Below, piece after piece: positions 49,861 to 60,714 of a DNA stretch of 64,000 bases. The notes beneath the pieces were generated by a model. That model was not told the origin of the DNA. It did not search any database and was given only the letters and a program-made list of their open reading frames with translations. A program made the translations under genes and the position numbers. This DNA is from Epinephelus fuscoguttatus. Taxonomy: Eukaryota > Chordata > Actinopteri > Perciformes > Serranidae. Each line of letters starts with the position of its first letter. Position 1 is the stretch's first letter. Location of the stretch: positions 22,089,207-22,153,206 of the forward strand of contig NC_064769.1 of assembly GCF_011397635.1 (NCBI RefSeq). The letters run 5' to 3'.

Positions 49861-51200
49861 GTCATGTCAAGGTGAAGTTATATTCCAGCTTGATTATCGC
49901 GGCTGCACACAGAAGCTCTGTCCTTAGGCCAGTTTTGAACCTTTAGGCCATTATCAGACTGGATGCGGAGGTATTGGCCCCTAGTGAACTCCCGGACTTG
50001 CAGACCTGGGTGAAACTTAGGCCTGGTGTTTGTTTCAGAGGACTGGAGGTGGAGGGGGGAATGGAGGAGGTGGTGGGTGTGGGGCGGAATCAAAGGGTTG
50101 AAACTTATTGTTCCAATCTGAAAAGGAGCTAATGGTCGACCATCGCAACTCGGGATCTGAAATCCACGGGGTGCCCCGGGGCCAGGTCGTACAATGGCAC
50201 CCCCTCTCCCTTCCCGCAGTGACTCTTCCTGCCGCAATCTGTGGCCAACGACTCGCACTGGGGGAGCGCATCTGTACCAGGGCTGCGGCCATCCAGGCTT
50301 TTCAACGATCAAGGGTGAATGTTGTGGGTGATTTTATTATTTAGTCCCTAGTTGCCTTCCAGTTTGGAAAGTTTCACCCAAAGTTTCACAGTATGGCAGC
50401 ATTTTGTCTGCAGCCTATATAAATAGCCATCTTGACAAAGCAATATTGAGACAGATTTATCTGATTTCAAACGCCCTGTTTCCACTAGGAAAATCAAAAG
50501 TGCACAATGTAATTGACAGCTTAAAACAAACACCCAAATATTAAGTTGGTAAAAAATACACATATCGTCATGTGTGGTCGATCACGCGCACAATCTCCCC
50601 CCTTTACGATAAACAAGATCTCACAACAAGCTCAAAAACACTTTCCACGGGTGAAAATTCCACCCTGCATATCTTATACTTTCTAAACCCAATACTTACA
50701 GACCATTTACAGTAGCCAGAATACATTTTTTCTTTCTGTCACCTACGTGTTGTTTATGAGCTGCCAAAACATCCCTAAAAGCATAAATTAGCCTGGTCTT
50801 TATGTGTTTGTTTCCAATTAAATGTGGCTCATTTCATTATTTGTTTTATCTGAGTTATTCAGGAGTACAGTGTCAGTTTATTTTATTCAGCTGAAATGTC
50901 AGTGATAAGCAGAATTCACGTCTGAATGACAGGGATTTTAATATCAAAGCCATCTACTTAAAGGGGAATAAATTAAACAAACCGAGCATTATAATTCATG
51001 CATGAGGTGCGCAAAGTTTCAGTGTCACCATATGTATTTACAGGAGCACTGACCCGTGCGTATTTAGCAATGTAAATATGCTTTCCACGGTGATTTAAAC
51101 TGTTAAATTATTAATATTTTCCCGTGTAGTTGTTTTGCATTGTACGTAATGAGTTTTAAATCCACTTAAAAAGCCAAAGGCAGAGCTGGTCTGCAGCAGA
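49861..51200. other. pou5f3 distal upstream region
   Basis: 49870-50330 is unusually GC-rich for this window and open in two minus-strand frames, but no protein family is recognisable. 50340-51200 is AT-rich with no named feature. Regulatory elements for pou5f3 may lie here; none can be shown from sequence alone. Confidence 0.3.
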
Positions 51201-51219
51201 AATGGCTCAGAGTTTATGT

Positions 51220-51646
51220 GAAAACACGCCCACTACTTTGGGAAGAATCAAGGTCATTCACAAATTCACCATCAGCTGTGCGCAATTGTCTGCGCCAGCC
51301 AATGGGCGTAGAGATAAGGCGATCTCCAACACCCGCAGCTGTGATTGGGAAAACCTGTGGAGCAGAGGAAGGAAAGGAGCATTTGAGCTTGAAGGTGAGG
51401 TGGTGTTAAACTGAATTTCAGGGAGTAGGCCGTAGGCGTATTTGGGTTATGTTGCAACTACTCAGGCCTACATTTGTGCGCAATTTCAACCCAAACGGAC
51501 TTTTGTCGGACAGGTGAGCTTCTTCCACTCTCAGCCCTCTTTGGTGTGTGCGTAAACGTGAAACGGATGCAGGTGTAGAATCAGTCAACTTTTTATTTCT
51601 AACTTGGTACGCGCGCCTGTGAAGAGACTCTCACGCGGCTCGGAAG
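51220..51646 (+). promoter_or_regulatory. pou5f3 proximal promoter and 5' leader
   Basis: Within 430 bases of the start codon there is a CCAAT box followed by GGGCG (about 51299-51308, 'gccaatgggcg') and an inverted CCAAT ('gtgattggga', about 51342). No strong TATA box is seen. An upstream ATG at 51567 opens a four-codon frame (ATG CAG GTG TAG) that would lie in the leader if transcription starts further upstream. Confidence 0.45.
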
Positions 51647-53967
51647 ATGTCTGAGAGATCGCAGAGTCCGGAGTGCCAAATCCGGCCGTATGACTTCAGC
51701 CGGACCAGCCATTGCACCCAGGGTTTGGGTCAGGAGAGTTTGGGCAGCGCTGCGCCATTCCAGCTTCCTCACGGCGTACTGCCAGACCCGAGCCTCTTCT
51801 ACAACAAACCCGCTTACAGTGGCATCACATCGGCATCCGCGCAGAGCTTTTTTGCTTTCCCACCAGTCACCGGTGACTACAGGGGATCTGACCTGCAGGC
51901 TGGAGAGTTTGGGCAACCCAAGCACTGGTATCCCTTCGCTGCGCCCGAGTACACCGGCCAGGTACCCGGCGTAACCGCAGCTACCCAGCCTATAAATCTC
52001 AGTCCCCCCATCGCCGAGACCCGGGAACAAATCAAACTGCCCGACATAAAGACTGAGAAGGACACCGATGATGACTACTCAACACAGGGGAAAGTTCAAC
52101 AGTACCCAACACCGCCAACCTCCGCCGCCATGTCCCATGGAGTCTTCTACCCTCCGGCCTGGAACCCGTCCTTCTGGCCCGGGATCACCCACATCACACC
52201 ACCCGGCAGCAATAATCAAAATCCCTCAACTTCCTCTGCGTCCTCGCCATCACTGTCCCCTTCACCCCCAAGCAACGGACTTCCAGGGAACGCGTTTTTC
52301 AGCGTGAATACAACCCAGGCTGCCACGGGGCCCCAGACGCAGAACCCGGCCTCCTCCACGCGGAGCAGCGGGTCCTCCAGCGGCGGGTGCAGCGACTCTG
52401 AGGAGGTAGGTAGTCAGAGAACCAGGGCTCCAATTTTAAACACGTGGGCACTGTTTTTCTTCTGTGGATACCAATGCAGCTTGGGAATCTTTCTTAAAAA
52501 TGCGTAAATGGTACCTTCAAATGTGTCCAAGCATTCCATCTCATGTTATTTTTCATTTTACCTGTCCAGGAGAATCTTTCTACAGAAGAACTGGAGCAGT
52601 TTGCTAAGGAGCTGAAACACAAACGCATTACCTTGGGTTTCACTCAAGCTGATGTTGGCCTTGCCCTGGGTAACCTGTATGGTAAGTTTGGTGCCTATGG
52701 AGATAGTTGTTGTACATTTTTGTAGCAGTTCAGAGCAGACAAACCCAGACCAGTTTTATTCATTGTTGTGCCACAATGTCATGATGATCAATGCAGAGCT
52801 ACATATGGCAGTCAGTTCAGACATACTTCCTGGATTTCTACTTTGGTTAATTGGTACTTAATTATGACCCTTTACCTGCATCACTTATAAAGGTAGCAAC
52901 TGATTTGATCCTTTTTGTGGATGTATGTTTGGTCAAGTGATTTACCTAACTGTCACAGTATGAAACTGATTGGGAGTCTGGTGTTAGGTCAGCAATTCTT
53001 ATTGTAATATGTGATATTTGTGTGTGCATGTAGGTAAGATGTTCAGCCAGACGACAATTTGCCGTTTCGAAGCCCTGCAGCTGAGCTTTAAAAACATGTG
53101 CAAGCTGAAGCCCCTTCTTCAGAGATGGCTGAATGAGGCAGAGACCTCTGACAATCCCCAGGATGTAAGTCTGCCACACTCGCATCTGCCGACTACTTTA
53201 CAAGACAACAGATGATCACCAAGCTTCATGGGATCATTGGTCTTTTCAGGCCTGGCTAACTTCCTGCTGAGCAAGCCTGAATCAAGGCCCTCTGGTGATG
53301 TGAAATGTAGTCTGCCACCTAGTGGCCATGATTCAGCTGTTCACAAGAACCCTTACCTGAACCTCGACCTCCATGTGTGGCACACCTCAAATGGGATCTG
53401 TTCAGTGTATAGCGTACACATCTTCATAAATAACTAACATGTTCCTGATTCCTCAGATGTACAAGATTGAGAGAGTATTTGTTGACACCAGAAAGAGGAA
53501 GAGGAGGACCAGTTTGGAGGGAGCTGTGCGCTCAGCCCTGGAGTCTTACTTTATTAAATGTCCCAAGCCCAACACCCAGGAGATCACGCACATCTCAGAT
53601 GACCTGGGTCTGGAGAGAGATGTAAGTACAGACCATGAAAGTTATGCTTTTTGCCTGTTTTTAAAGAGTTTGTATCTAGTTAAAAGCCAAATGCTGTTTC
53701 TGGCAGGTCGTTCGTGTTTGGTTCTGCAACAGAAGACAGAAAGGAAAGCGCCTGGCCTTGCCACTAGATGAGGAGTGTGACAGCCAGTACTATGAGCAGA
53801 GTCCCTCCCCACTGAACATGGCCCCTTCCCCCATTCCCAGTCAGGGCTACCCGTCTTCCAGCTACCACACTGCCCCTCCTCCTACACTCTACATGCCCCA
53901 GCTCCATCGGCCTGATGTCCTGAAACAAGCCTTACACCCCGGACTGGTTAGTCACCTGACTGGATAA
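51647..53967 (+). CDS. pou5f3: POU domain, class 5, transcription factor 3 (five exons, complete)
   Basis: Exons 51647-52405, 52570-52681, 53034-53164, 53457-53621 and 53707-53967 join in phase to 475 residues, about the length of zebrafish Pou5f3 (Pou2). Residues 1-253 are a Pro/Ser-rich activation region with an IKTE sumoylation-type site at 134-137. The POU-specific domain begins at E254 ([30 protein letters not shown], then [19 protein letters not shown]). A short linker ([11 protein letters not shown]) leads to the homeodomain from about K347, with the recognition helix [15 protein letters not shown] at 390-404. The tail ends SHLTG. It is the fish counterpart of the Oct4 class, a maternal and early zygotic nuclear regulator that binds octamer DNA with SoxB1 proteins. 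The start has A at -3. Position between npdc1 and fut7 identifies POU5F3 rather than POU5F1. Confidence 0.96.
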
Positions 53968-56310
53968 ACCTACTCGGGTAGTCCTGGTCAGAACCACAGA
54001 TTGCCTTCCCAAGTCTCTCTATCAACCCCCAACTCAAGCTGAAGAATAGCCTCTAAATCCAGCAACCAGATCGACAGATCATATCTGCGGATCGCAAACA
54101 TTCCAGGTGTGAAGGCTTCTCTTCTGACCACAGCAGTAGGATGGATCAAAGTGGTTTCTTGTTCTTGTTTTGATAGTGAAACTCAATGAACTGCCATGGG
54201 CAACATCCTCCCAACAATTGCTTTCAACTTCAAACCAAGAGAGAAACTCAAACTGAATGTGCCTTTCTGTTTCTTTAATGTATGTGTTCTTGGATAATGC
54301 ATTGCATAGTAAGTTATTCCATAGGCTTTAATCACTGCAGGTTTAGAACAATGCTAAAGTGAGATCTGGTGCTACAGTACATGGTCCAGTGGCAGAGTCA
54401 GGATGATTTTGTAAATGTCACAGCTGAATAGTCAGGGTATTCTTGCCACTTATGCTAAACCTTGGGCAGGTTTTCTGTGGGGCAGATGAGGAAAGATTTG
54501 GGTTATCACAGGAATGACATTGTTAGTTGGTACAAAATTCACCTCCGACAGTTCAGTCAGTGTTTGTGCAATACGTCTTTGTCCCATCTGAACTGAGCAG
54601 CTACAGTATTTCTCACTGAAATGGAAACACTCACAAAATTTTCCATTTGTTTTTGCACAAAGTTGTTTTGTAATGTTGAGTGATCTTTTTTAAAATATGT
54701 CCGTTTTGTATAATGAATCCAGATTTTTGCCCTATGGTTGTTGATGAACATCGACGTCTTTTAGCAAATGTTTTTAGCATCAGTGGGGAGCAGTGAGATT
54801 CAAACATTTTGAGGGAGTTGTGATTAATGTTACAAGTGTCTTTGCTGCTAATCTGCCAATTGCACACTGCCAGTATTTTCAGTCTCAGTTGGATGGCAAT
54901 GAGATTAAGTCTGACCTGATTTGGATCAATTATGCTGTCGACTTGTATTTCAATACCTCAATTTTGCTTTTATTGTAAAGGGTTTTTATGTTTATGAAAT
55001 GTTGATACTAAAAGTCAAGTTTGGGTGCTCACTGGAGTATTTCTCTCGTCTGGAATTGTTTTTAAGAAGTTATTTTTTTACTGGGATGACTGTAACTTTT
55101 AGACATGAAGACATTAAATGTCAATTAGCCACTTCCCTGACTGTACCTCACATGACTTAGAAGTCCCTATAGGTTACAATTAAATTATTAGCAAGGCGAC
55201 AGCTTGGGAAACATTGAAACAAGCCTTTAAACCAGAGTTCCTTCATTAATGTTAACATAATATTGCCTCTTTAATAACTTTACAGACAAATATTAGCAGA
55301 TTTGTGAATGTGCAATCATTACAGTTTGACTCTAACCAGACTTTTTCCAACTGTGACACATTTTGGATTAAATTAAATGGATTAAATTCTAATTTATTGA
55401 AATGTCAGCCACACTAAGATGTTTTCAATCAGAGCACCCTGAACCTTAAATGTATCCCTGCTTCTAGTTATCAAGTAAAGCTGACTTCATGCTGAAATGT
55501 TTGAGAACTATGTGCAAACTGCTGAAGTATTTTTCCCTTTTTTTCCCCCTCCAGTAAATATCTTGCTTCCCCTTTTGGTTGTGCAGTTGCAGTTTAATAG
55601 CGAGCCTACACCTATAGTCAGCGTCTTGATCCACAACAACATGTAGAGGAAAGTTTGAGGAACTGAGTAGTTACGATATGAGGCATGTCAAAAGATTGGT
55701 GTACCTCCTGTTTTACATAGGTTTGAGGAAGCTGAGCTTTTTATAGATACGTAGGTCGTAGTGTTTCCTGCAATTAGACTCGGTGGCCATTCATTTCTTC
55801 AGTCATTTTTATTGGCATGAAATAAACCATTTAACAGACCAAACTCTTGGTAATTTTCAAAAACAAATACAGAACAAGTATAAAATGACAAATATCAAAT
55901 GCAAAGATAAAGATGGCTTTTTGAAAGCACATTCAACACGGTACCTGTAGTTTGAAATGTGCTGCGATTATCTTACATTAAGAGAATGTGCTGTTACCTC
56001 AATTGCAGCAGTCTGTAAATGGGAGGTTTTCTCTCTTTGGTAGAAAAGAGGATATTTAAGCTAATTGAACTTTTATTGACTGTGATTTTTTTCCATGACA
56101 ATAAGGCTCCTCCCCTTATTTTCAAGGCATCTAAAAGACAGTATTTAACGTAACACAGAAAGCAGAATTTATCTTCAGTTCTTCAACCTTTAAGTTTTGT
56201 GTGTTTTAAAGGCCTCGACCATGGTGTGTCCATTTTAATAAAATGACATCAGTCTGTCAGTGCCATTTACAGTAACCTTTGTGCTTGTTGGGTTTCTGTA
56301 CAGTACGTGT
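53968..56310 (+). other. pou5f3 3' UTR and flank
   Basis: No further gene after the stop at 53967. AATAAA signals occur at 55821-55826 and 56237-56242, giving possible 3' UTRs of about 1.9 or 2.3 kb. T-rich and AT-rich throughout, without recognised repeats until 56311. Confidence 0.45.
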
Positions 56311-57048
56311 TAAAAGGTCCAGTGTGTCGGATTTGGTGGCATCTAGTGGTGAGGTTGCAGAACTTAAACTTTCACTATGTGCCATGCATGCAGGAGAACT
56401 ACGGCAGGTGATGTGAAAATGCAAATGGCCCTATTTTGAGCCAGTATTTGACTTGTTTGTTGTGGACTACTGTAGAACATGGTTGATTCCCTGGGAGAGG
56501 ACCATCTATGATGGAGTGTTCAGTTCAATGGAATTGCTCGCGTGCATATGTCAAAAAAAGTTTCTAACCTCGTGGTTCAATTCTGGAGTAAGTGAGCTCC
56601 TGCTTGACTTGACATTGTGATGACGTCACGGATTTTCAATTGTTTTTCTCAGCTTGAAGAAAGTTTTAAACTTTTTATTAAACCTCTGTGGATCATTGAT
56701 TCTTAGTTGAAAGAGTCATAAGTGAACTTGTTTGCCGTACGAGGCGTCCTCTTAACAGTTTTACAGCAGTCTCTTTATTTAATGGTGGTCCATGGGGAAA
56801 ATGCTTTTAAAGCTGCAGGGGATTTCTTGCTGCAATACCACCAGTGGCCACTGTGGAATAGAGGTGAGCTGCCTTCCTGGGGGCCTGGAGAGGACCACTC
56901 CTTATGTAGACGTAAATGGCTCTTTCAAGGTAATGAAAACACACCAGTTCTTAGTTTCAGGTGATTATAAACTAATGAAAACATAGTCATGCATATTATA
57001 TACCAATACCACCAAGTAGATGCTCCTTAATCCTACACACTGGACTTT
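56311..57048. mobile_element. Inverted-repeat transposon (same family as 12051-12986)
   Basis: The left end 'aaaaggtccagtgtgtcgga' followed by 'tttggtggcatctagtggtg' pairs with the right end, whose inverse is 'aaaaagtccagtgtgtagga'. The terminal repeats extend over about 45 bases. It is 738 bases long with no transposase. It lies just after the second pou5f3 poly(A) signal. Confidence 0.8.
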
Positions 57049-57140
57049 TTATGGGCTGGGAGTCATTGCACAGTATGGGCCTGTGTTTATACCAGTGCCC
57101 TCAAAGTGGACTGAACTCTATGCTGTGTTGAGTTAACCGT

Positions 57141-57540
57141 AAAGGAATAGTTACACTTTGTGTGAAATGTGCTAATTTGTTTTCTTGCCAATAGCTAGAT
57201 GAGAAGATTGATACCATTCCTAAAGACATGTGGAAGCTGCAGCAGGTTAGCTTAGCTTAGCTTAGCAGAAAGCCTGGAAACAGGGAAACAACCAGCTTGA
57301 CTCTGTCCTAAGGTAAAAAAAAAATCCACCTACGGGCACCTCTACAGCTGTTATTACAAATTAACATGTTATATTTTGTGGTTTTGGACAAAGCCAGGCT
57401 AGCTGTGTGCTAAGCTACATTAGCTGGCTGCTGGCTGTAGCTTCTTGATTGATGTGCAAATATGATAGTGGTAGCCTATCAGTCCCATCCAACTCTTGGC
57501 AAAAAAAGTGTATTCTCTATAACCCAAACTATTCTTTTAA
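57141..57540. mobile_element. 400-base miniature inverted-repeat element
   Basis: Begins 'aaaggaatagttacac' and ends 'aaactattcttttaa', which is the inverse. The interior has 'ttagcttagcttagcttagc', 'aacagggaaacaaccagc', 'aaatccacctacgggcacct' and 'aaattaacatgttata', words of a widely spread teleost repeat. Non-coding. Confidence 0.75.
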
Positions 57541-57749
57541 CACTAGAAAGGTCAGATATTTGGTATAAAGTGCTATGGATGTACGTGCTAGGATTTTAAT
57601 TCACTTAATTATTGTTGTCAATATGAAGTAATTGTGTTGGTTGTGTGCATACAGTATATATGTTTCCCTAATGTCCTTGGATAAGGCTTCCTAAATCTCA
57701 AGGGTGTAATCTTTAAAAAGTTTCTGCATTATTTGTTGCGCTCCTTTTC

Positions 57750-57770
57750 TTTTTTTTTTTTTTTTTTTTT
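57750..57770. repeat. Poly(T) tract
   Basis: About 21 consecutive T. Possibly the relic of a retroposed sequence, or simple slippage. Confidence 0.9.
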
Positions 57771-57958
57771 AAACTTGCTGCTCAGCCATGTTTCCCATGA
57801 TCTGATTATCACAGTTTAACGATTTATGTAATCGGCACAGCATCAGCATTAAAACTGAACACATTTTGAAAATATGCATCTTGAATGACAGAAGAGTACT
57901 AAGTCCTGATGCAAAAAATGAGGTCATGATGTCTGCTGATATGTCAAAACATGACACA

Positions 57959-58803
57959 TTAAAGGGATTGGTCGGTGATGTTGTATGAGGTACTTATCCA
58001 TAATCAGTGTATTAGATACAGTAGATGTCAGTCGGCACATTGGAGAAGCAGGCAGGAATGCTGCCACAGAAGCTAAGCAATGTACTGCTGTGGAAGGGGC
58101 CAGCAGCAAAATGAGTTTTAACCACTTTAAAAAAAAACAGAATCAATTCAAGAGGCTACATTTAAAATATTTTCACTGTTTTACCTTGCCATTAGTCAAC
58201 ATTTTGCAGCTGGGAACTAAAGCTGTTTTATCGCCTAATGCCAGACTCCATTAAGAAAAGCAGTAATTAAATACTGTTGGATACAGGAGCTACTGGTGTA
58301 CCTCTGCCTCCATTAGTTACTTTGTTTGTGTTATTGTGTGACCTGACCTTGGCGTTTAAGAAGGTTAGTTTGGATTCACCAAAGTCACACAATAACACAA
58401 ACAAACTAACTAATTTGGAGCAGCAGTGGATCTGTGTTCATCAAGCTAAAATCACTATTTTTCTCAGTGGAGTCTGGTGGCTTTGACGAAATGGAGAACT
58501 GAAGCTGTTAATGGCCTCTCTCTCAGAAGGGGCTGTGTGACTGAAAGGTAAAGCTCTGAAAATGTTCTACATACAGTGTACACTTACATTTTTATTGATT
58601 TTATTCAAGTGGGACTTAAGTTAGGTGGCTAAAACATGTTTTGCTGCTGACCCCATCCACAGCAGTGCATTGCTTTGTTTCGAAGTGGAACTCCTGCTAA
58701 CAAACTAGCAGCGTGTCGACCAACATTTACTGTATGCAACACACTGTCTATGGCTATGTACCCCATACAACCCAACTTTCAAAGATCCGAACTATTCCCT
58801 CAA
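57959..58803. mobile_element. Inverted-repeat transposon next to the fut7 stop codon
   Basis: The left end 'ttaaagggattggtcgg' pairs with the right end, whose inverse is 'ttgaagggaatagttcgg'. Inside there is a second inverted repeat (58314-58341 with 58384-58411) around 'tttgtttgtgttattgtgtg'. The element ends 17 bases from the last base of the fut7 coding region, so part of it should be fut7 3' UTR. Confidence 0.75.
58591..58605 (-). terminator. Likely fut7 poly(A) signals, inside a transposon
   Basis: Two AATAAA hexamers on the minus strand (58605-58600 and 58596-58591) are the first after the fut7 stop, about 215-230 bases downstream. Both lie inside the element 57959-58803. Confidence 0.45.
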
Positions 58804-58819
58804 CTACAATTATGCAAGC

Positions 58820-60714
58820 TCAGCTGTTATTAGCCTTGACCCAGGCCTCTAGGTCGGAGTAAATTTTCTCCTGAGGTAAACTGTTGTACTGTGAGCAGAT
58901 CTTGCACACTCTCTCCCTCCAGTCTGTGTACAGCTTCACTTTCCACTGACGTTTCCAGGTGAAATACTCACTGTAGCGTTTCTTGTCCTCTGCAAGCTGT
59001 TGTAGATACTTTGCCAAGTCTTTGACTGATGCAAACTCATCAACATGGATGAAAGAATTAGGTGGAGCCACGGCTTTGTAATCCTCTAATGGCGGTCCAA
59101 GGACGACAGGCACTGCCCCGCCTTGGTAAGCATTCCTCCACAGCTTCTCTGTGATGTAATCTTTGGCGAATGAGTTCTCAAAAGCCAAATAGAAGTAGCA
59201 GCGAGAGATTGTAGGTAAGAGAGCTGAAGAGCGAAGGGGTGTCTTTGTCCACCGACCGTAAACCGTCACAGGAACCATGGCATTGAGCTCTTTGTACACT
59301 TGGCTTCTCTTGTGACGGTTCCTGTAGTTGCTGACCACCCAACAGGCCAAGAAGCTCTTATTCTGAGGGACGTCTTCCGCCAGATCTCCTTCAGCCTTCT
59401 TAGGTAGCAGCTTGCCGTATGGTACAGTGACATCAGCATCCCTCCTGTACGTTATAGTCATGTTAAAAATGTTTGCATACTGACTCAAGTTTCCATTGTG
59501 AGTAGGGGCTTCAAGGGACATCCAGGCCCACCTCTGGCCCCGTGATCGTGGAAGGTACAGGGGCAGTTTTTGTCGGTGTACTGCCAGCTCTTTGTTGTGG
59601 AACACCACCACATCGGCTGAGGGGAACGAGGAGCGCTGGTCCACCAGTCTACAGTGAGGGATGCTGTAGAGGTCCCAGCAAACGTCACCCTTCAGGCTGA
59701 ATGACCTGCCGAAGGGCCAGTACCACAGCAGGATGGTGATGTTTCTACTGCTGCTCCAGTTCCGATATCTGGCTGTCTGAGTCTGGAATCTCCTTGGCCA
59801 TCCATTGAGAAGACCCAGTGGTAAAACTAAGAGGAAGGAGAGGAGGAAGCGCCTCCTTGTTGAGCTGAGTACAGTCTTTGTAGTGGAACCACCCTCCTGT
59901 CACAAAAGGGAATTAGAAGTAGGGTTATAATGGAGCAATGAGGTTTTGTGGCTTTACCCTTTGTTTAAAGCACATTTTAAATTGACCATATCAGTGATTC
60001 TTGCAGGTTTAAAGCTGGAGTGTGGGACTTTTACATGTAAATGAACATCACAACAAACCATTTTGTGAACTATGCTGCTGTGTTTTAGAAATTTAGATGC
60101 ATTTTTTTTATCACTGTCTCATGCATCAGTTAGTTTCCATTCATTTCCATATGATATAAAATCATTGCTGAGGTAATCAGCACAAACTTTGTAAATCAAT
60201 CTATGATGACCCACAATGTCCCGAGTTGGAGTCCAGCTGTATCAGAGCTCTCTAAACTCTCTTTGTATATTTAAAAATATACAAAATCCTTTAAATTATA
60301 CCCTCATCTACTGTTGTTGCAAAAATAGCTCACTATTATTCAATCCTTTGGGGTAAGTCACCTGGGACAAACAAACAGAATTATTGAACACATAAAAAGG
60401 CACGCTATTTTATTCAGTGCATCAAATTTCCATTCAGGGTCCGCTCAAGGTTACTGCTGGAGGCTCACAGACAGTACTGAAACAGTTGGTAAGCGTGACC
60501 TTGCACTGACATTTGTAAACAGGAAAAATGAGACACCATCTCAAAGGGAGATTCTTAGGGTGTGGCAGTGTGAAGCAAAAACAGTGGAAACCAAATTAAT
60601 TTTCTTAGAGCTACTGATGGATGGAAACACCTTTCTGTACACGCCGTGCAGATTTTGTTTTAGTGTCTGTGTAACTGACTAACGGCAGTGATTACTGTAA
60701 TGATGACTCACCAT
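58820..60714 (-). CDS. fut7: Alpha-1,3-fucosyltransferase 7
   Basis: The main exon runs from 59896 down to TGA at 58822-58820 and encodes 358 residues; an acceptor (GTGACAG) precedes it. The frame has no early ATG, so the start is inferred on an upstream exon: ATG at 60714-60712 directly followed by donor GTGAGT, giving M then EGGSTTK and 359 residues (human FUT7 has 342). The layout is type II Golgi: a short basic N-terminus, an anchor at about 18-33, then a lumenal GT10 domain. Family marks are ITILLWYWPFG, ADVVVFHNKEL, TYRRDADVTVPYG, ACWVVSNY, the donor-binding FENSFAKDYITEKLWRN and GGAVPVVLGP (about 240-269), and DWRERVCKIC. N-glycan sites include N47, N53, N137, N146 and N180. FUT7 adds fucose from GDP-fucose to sialylated N-acetyllactosamine, making sialyl-Lewis-x. 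It is convergent with pou5f3. Confidence 0.9.
59897..60711 (-). other. Predicted fut7 intron
   Basis: Bounded on the minus strand by donor GTGAGT (60711-60706) after the proposed start codon and acceptor ACAG (ending 59897). AT-rich; no repeat or second gene recognised. Confidence 0.5.

Noticed and set aside
51599-52030. 143-codon minus-strand frame over pou5f3 exon 1
   Set aside because: Antisense shadow of a GC-rich coding exon whose sense strand has a clear family match.
58820-59644. Starting fut7 at 59644 with GTG
   Set aside because: The frame is open and clearly homologous for 84 codons further upstream, including the membrane anchor and the WYWPFG motif.
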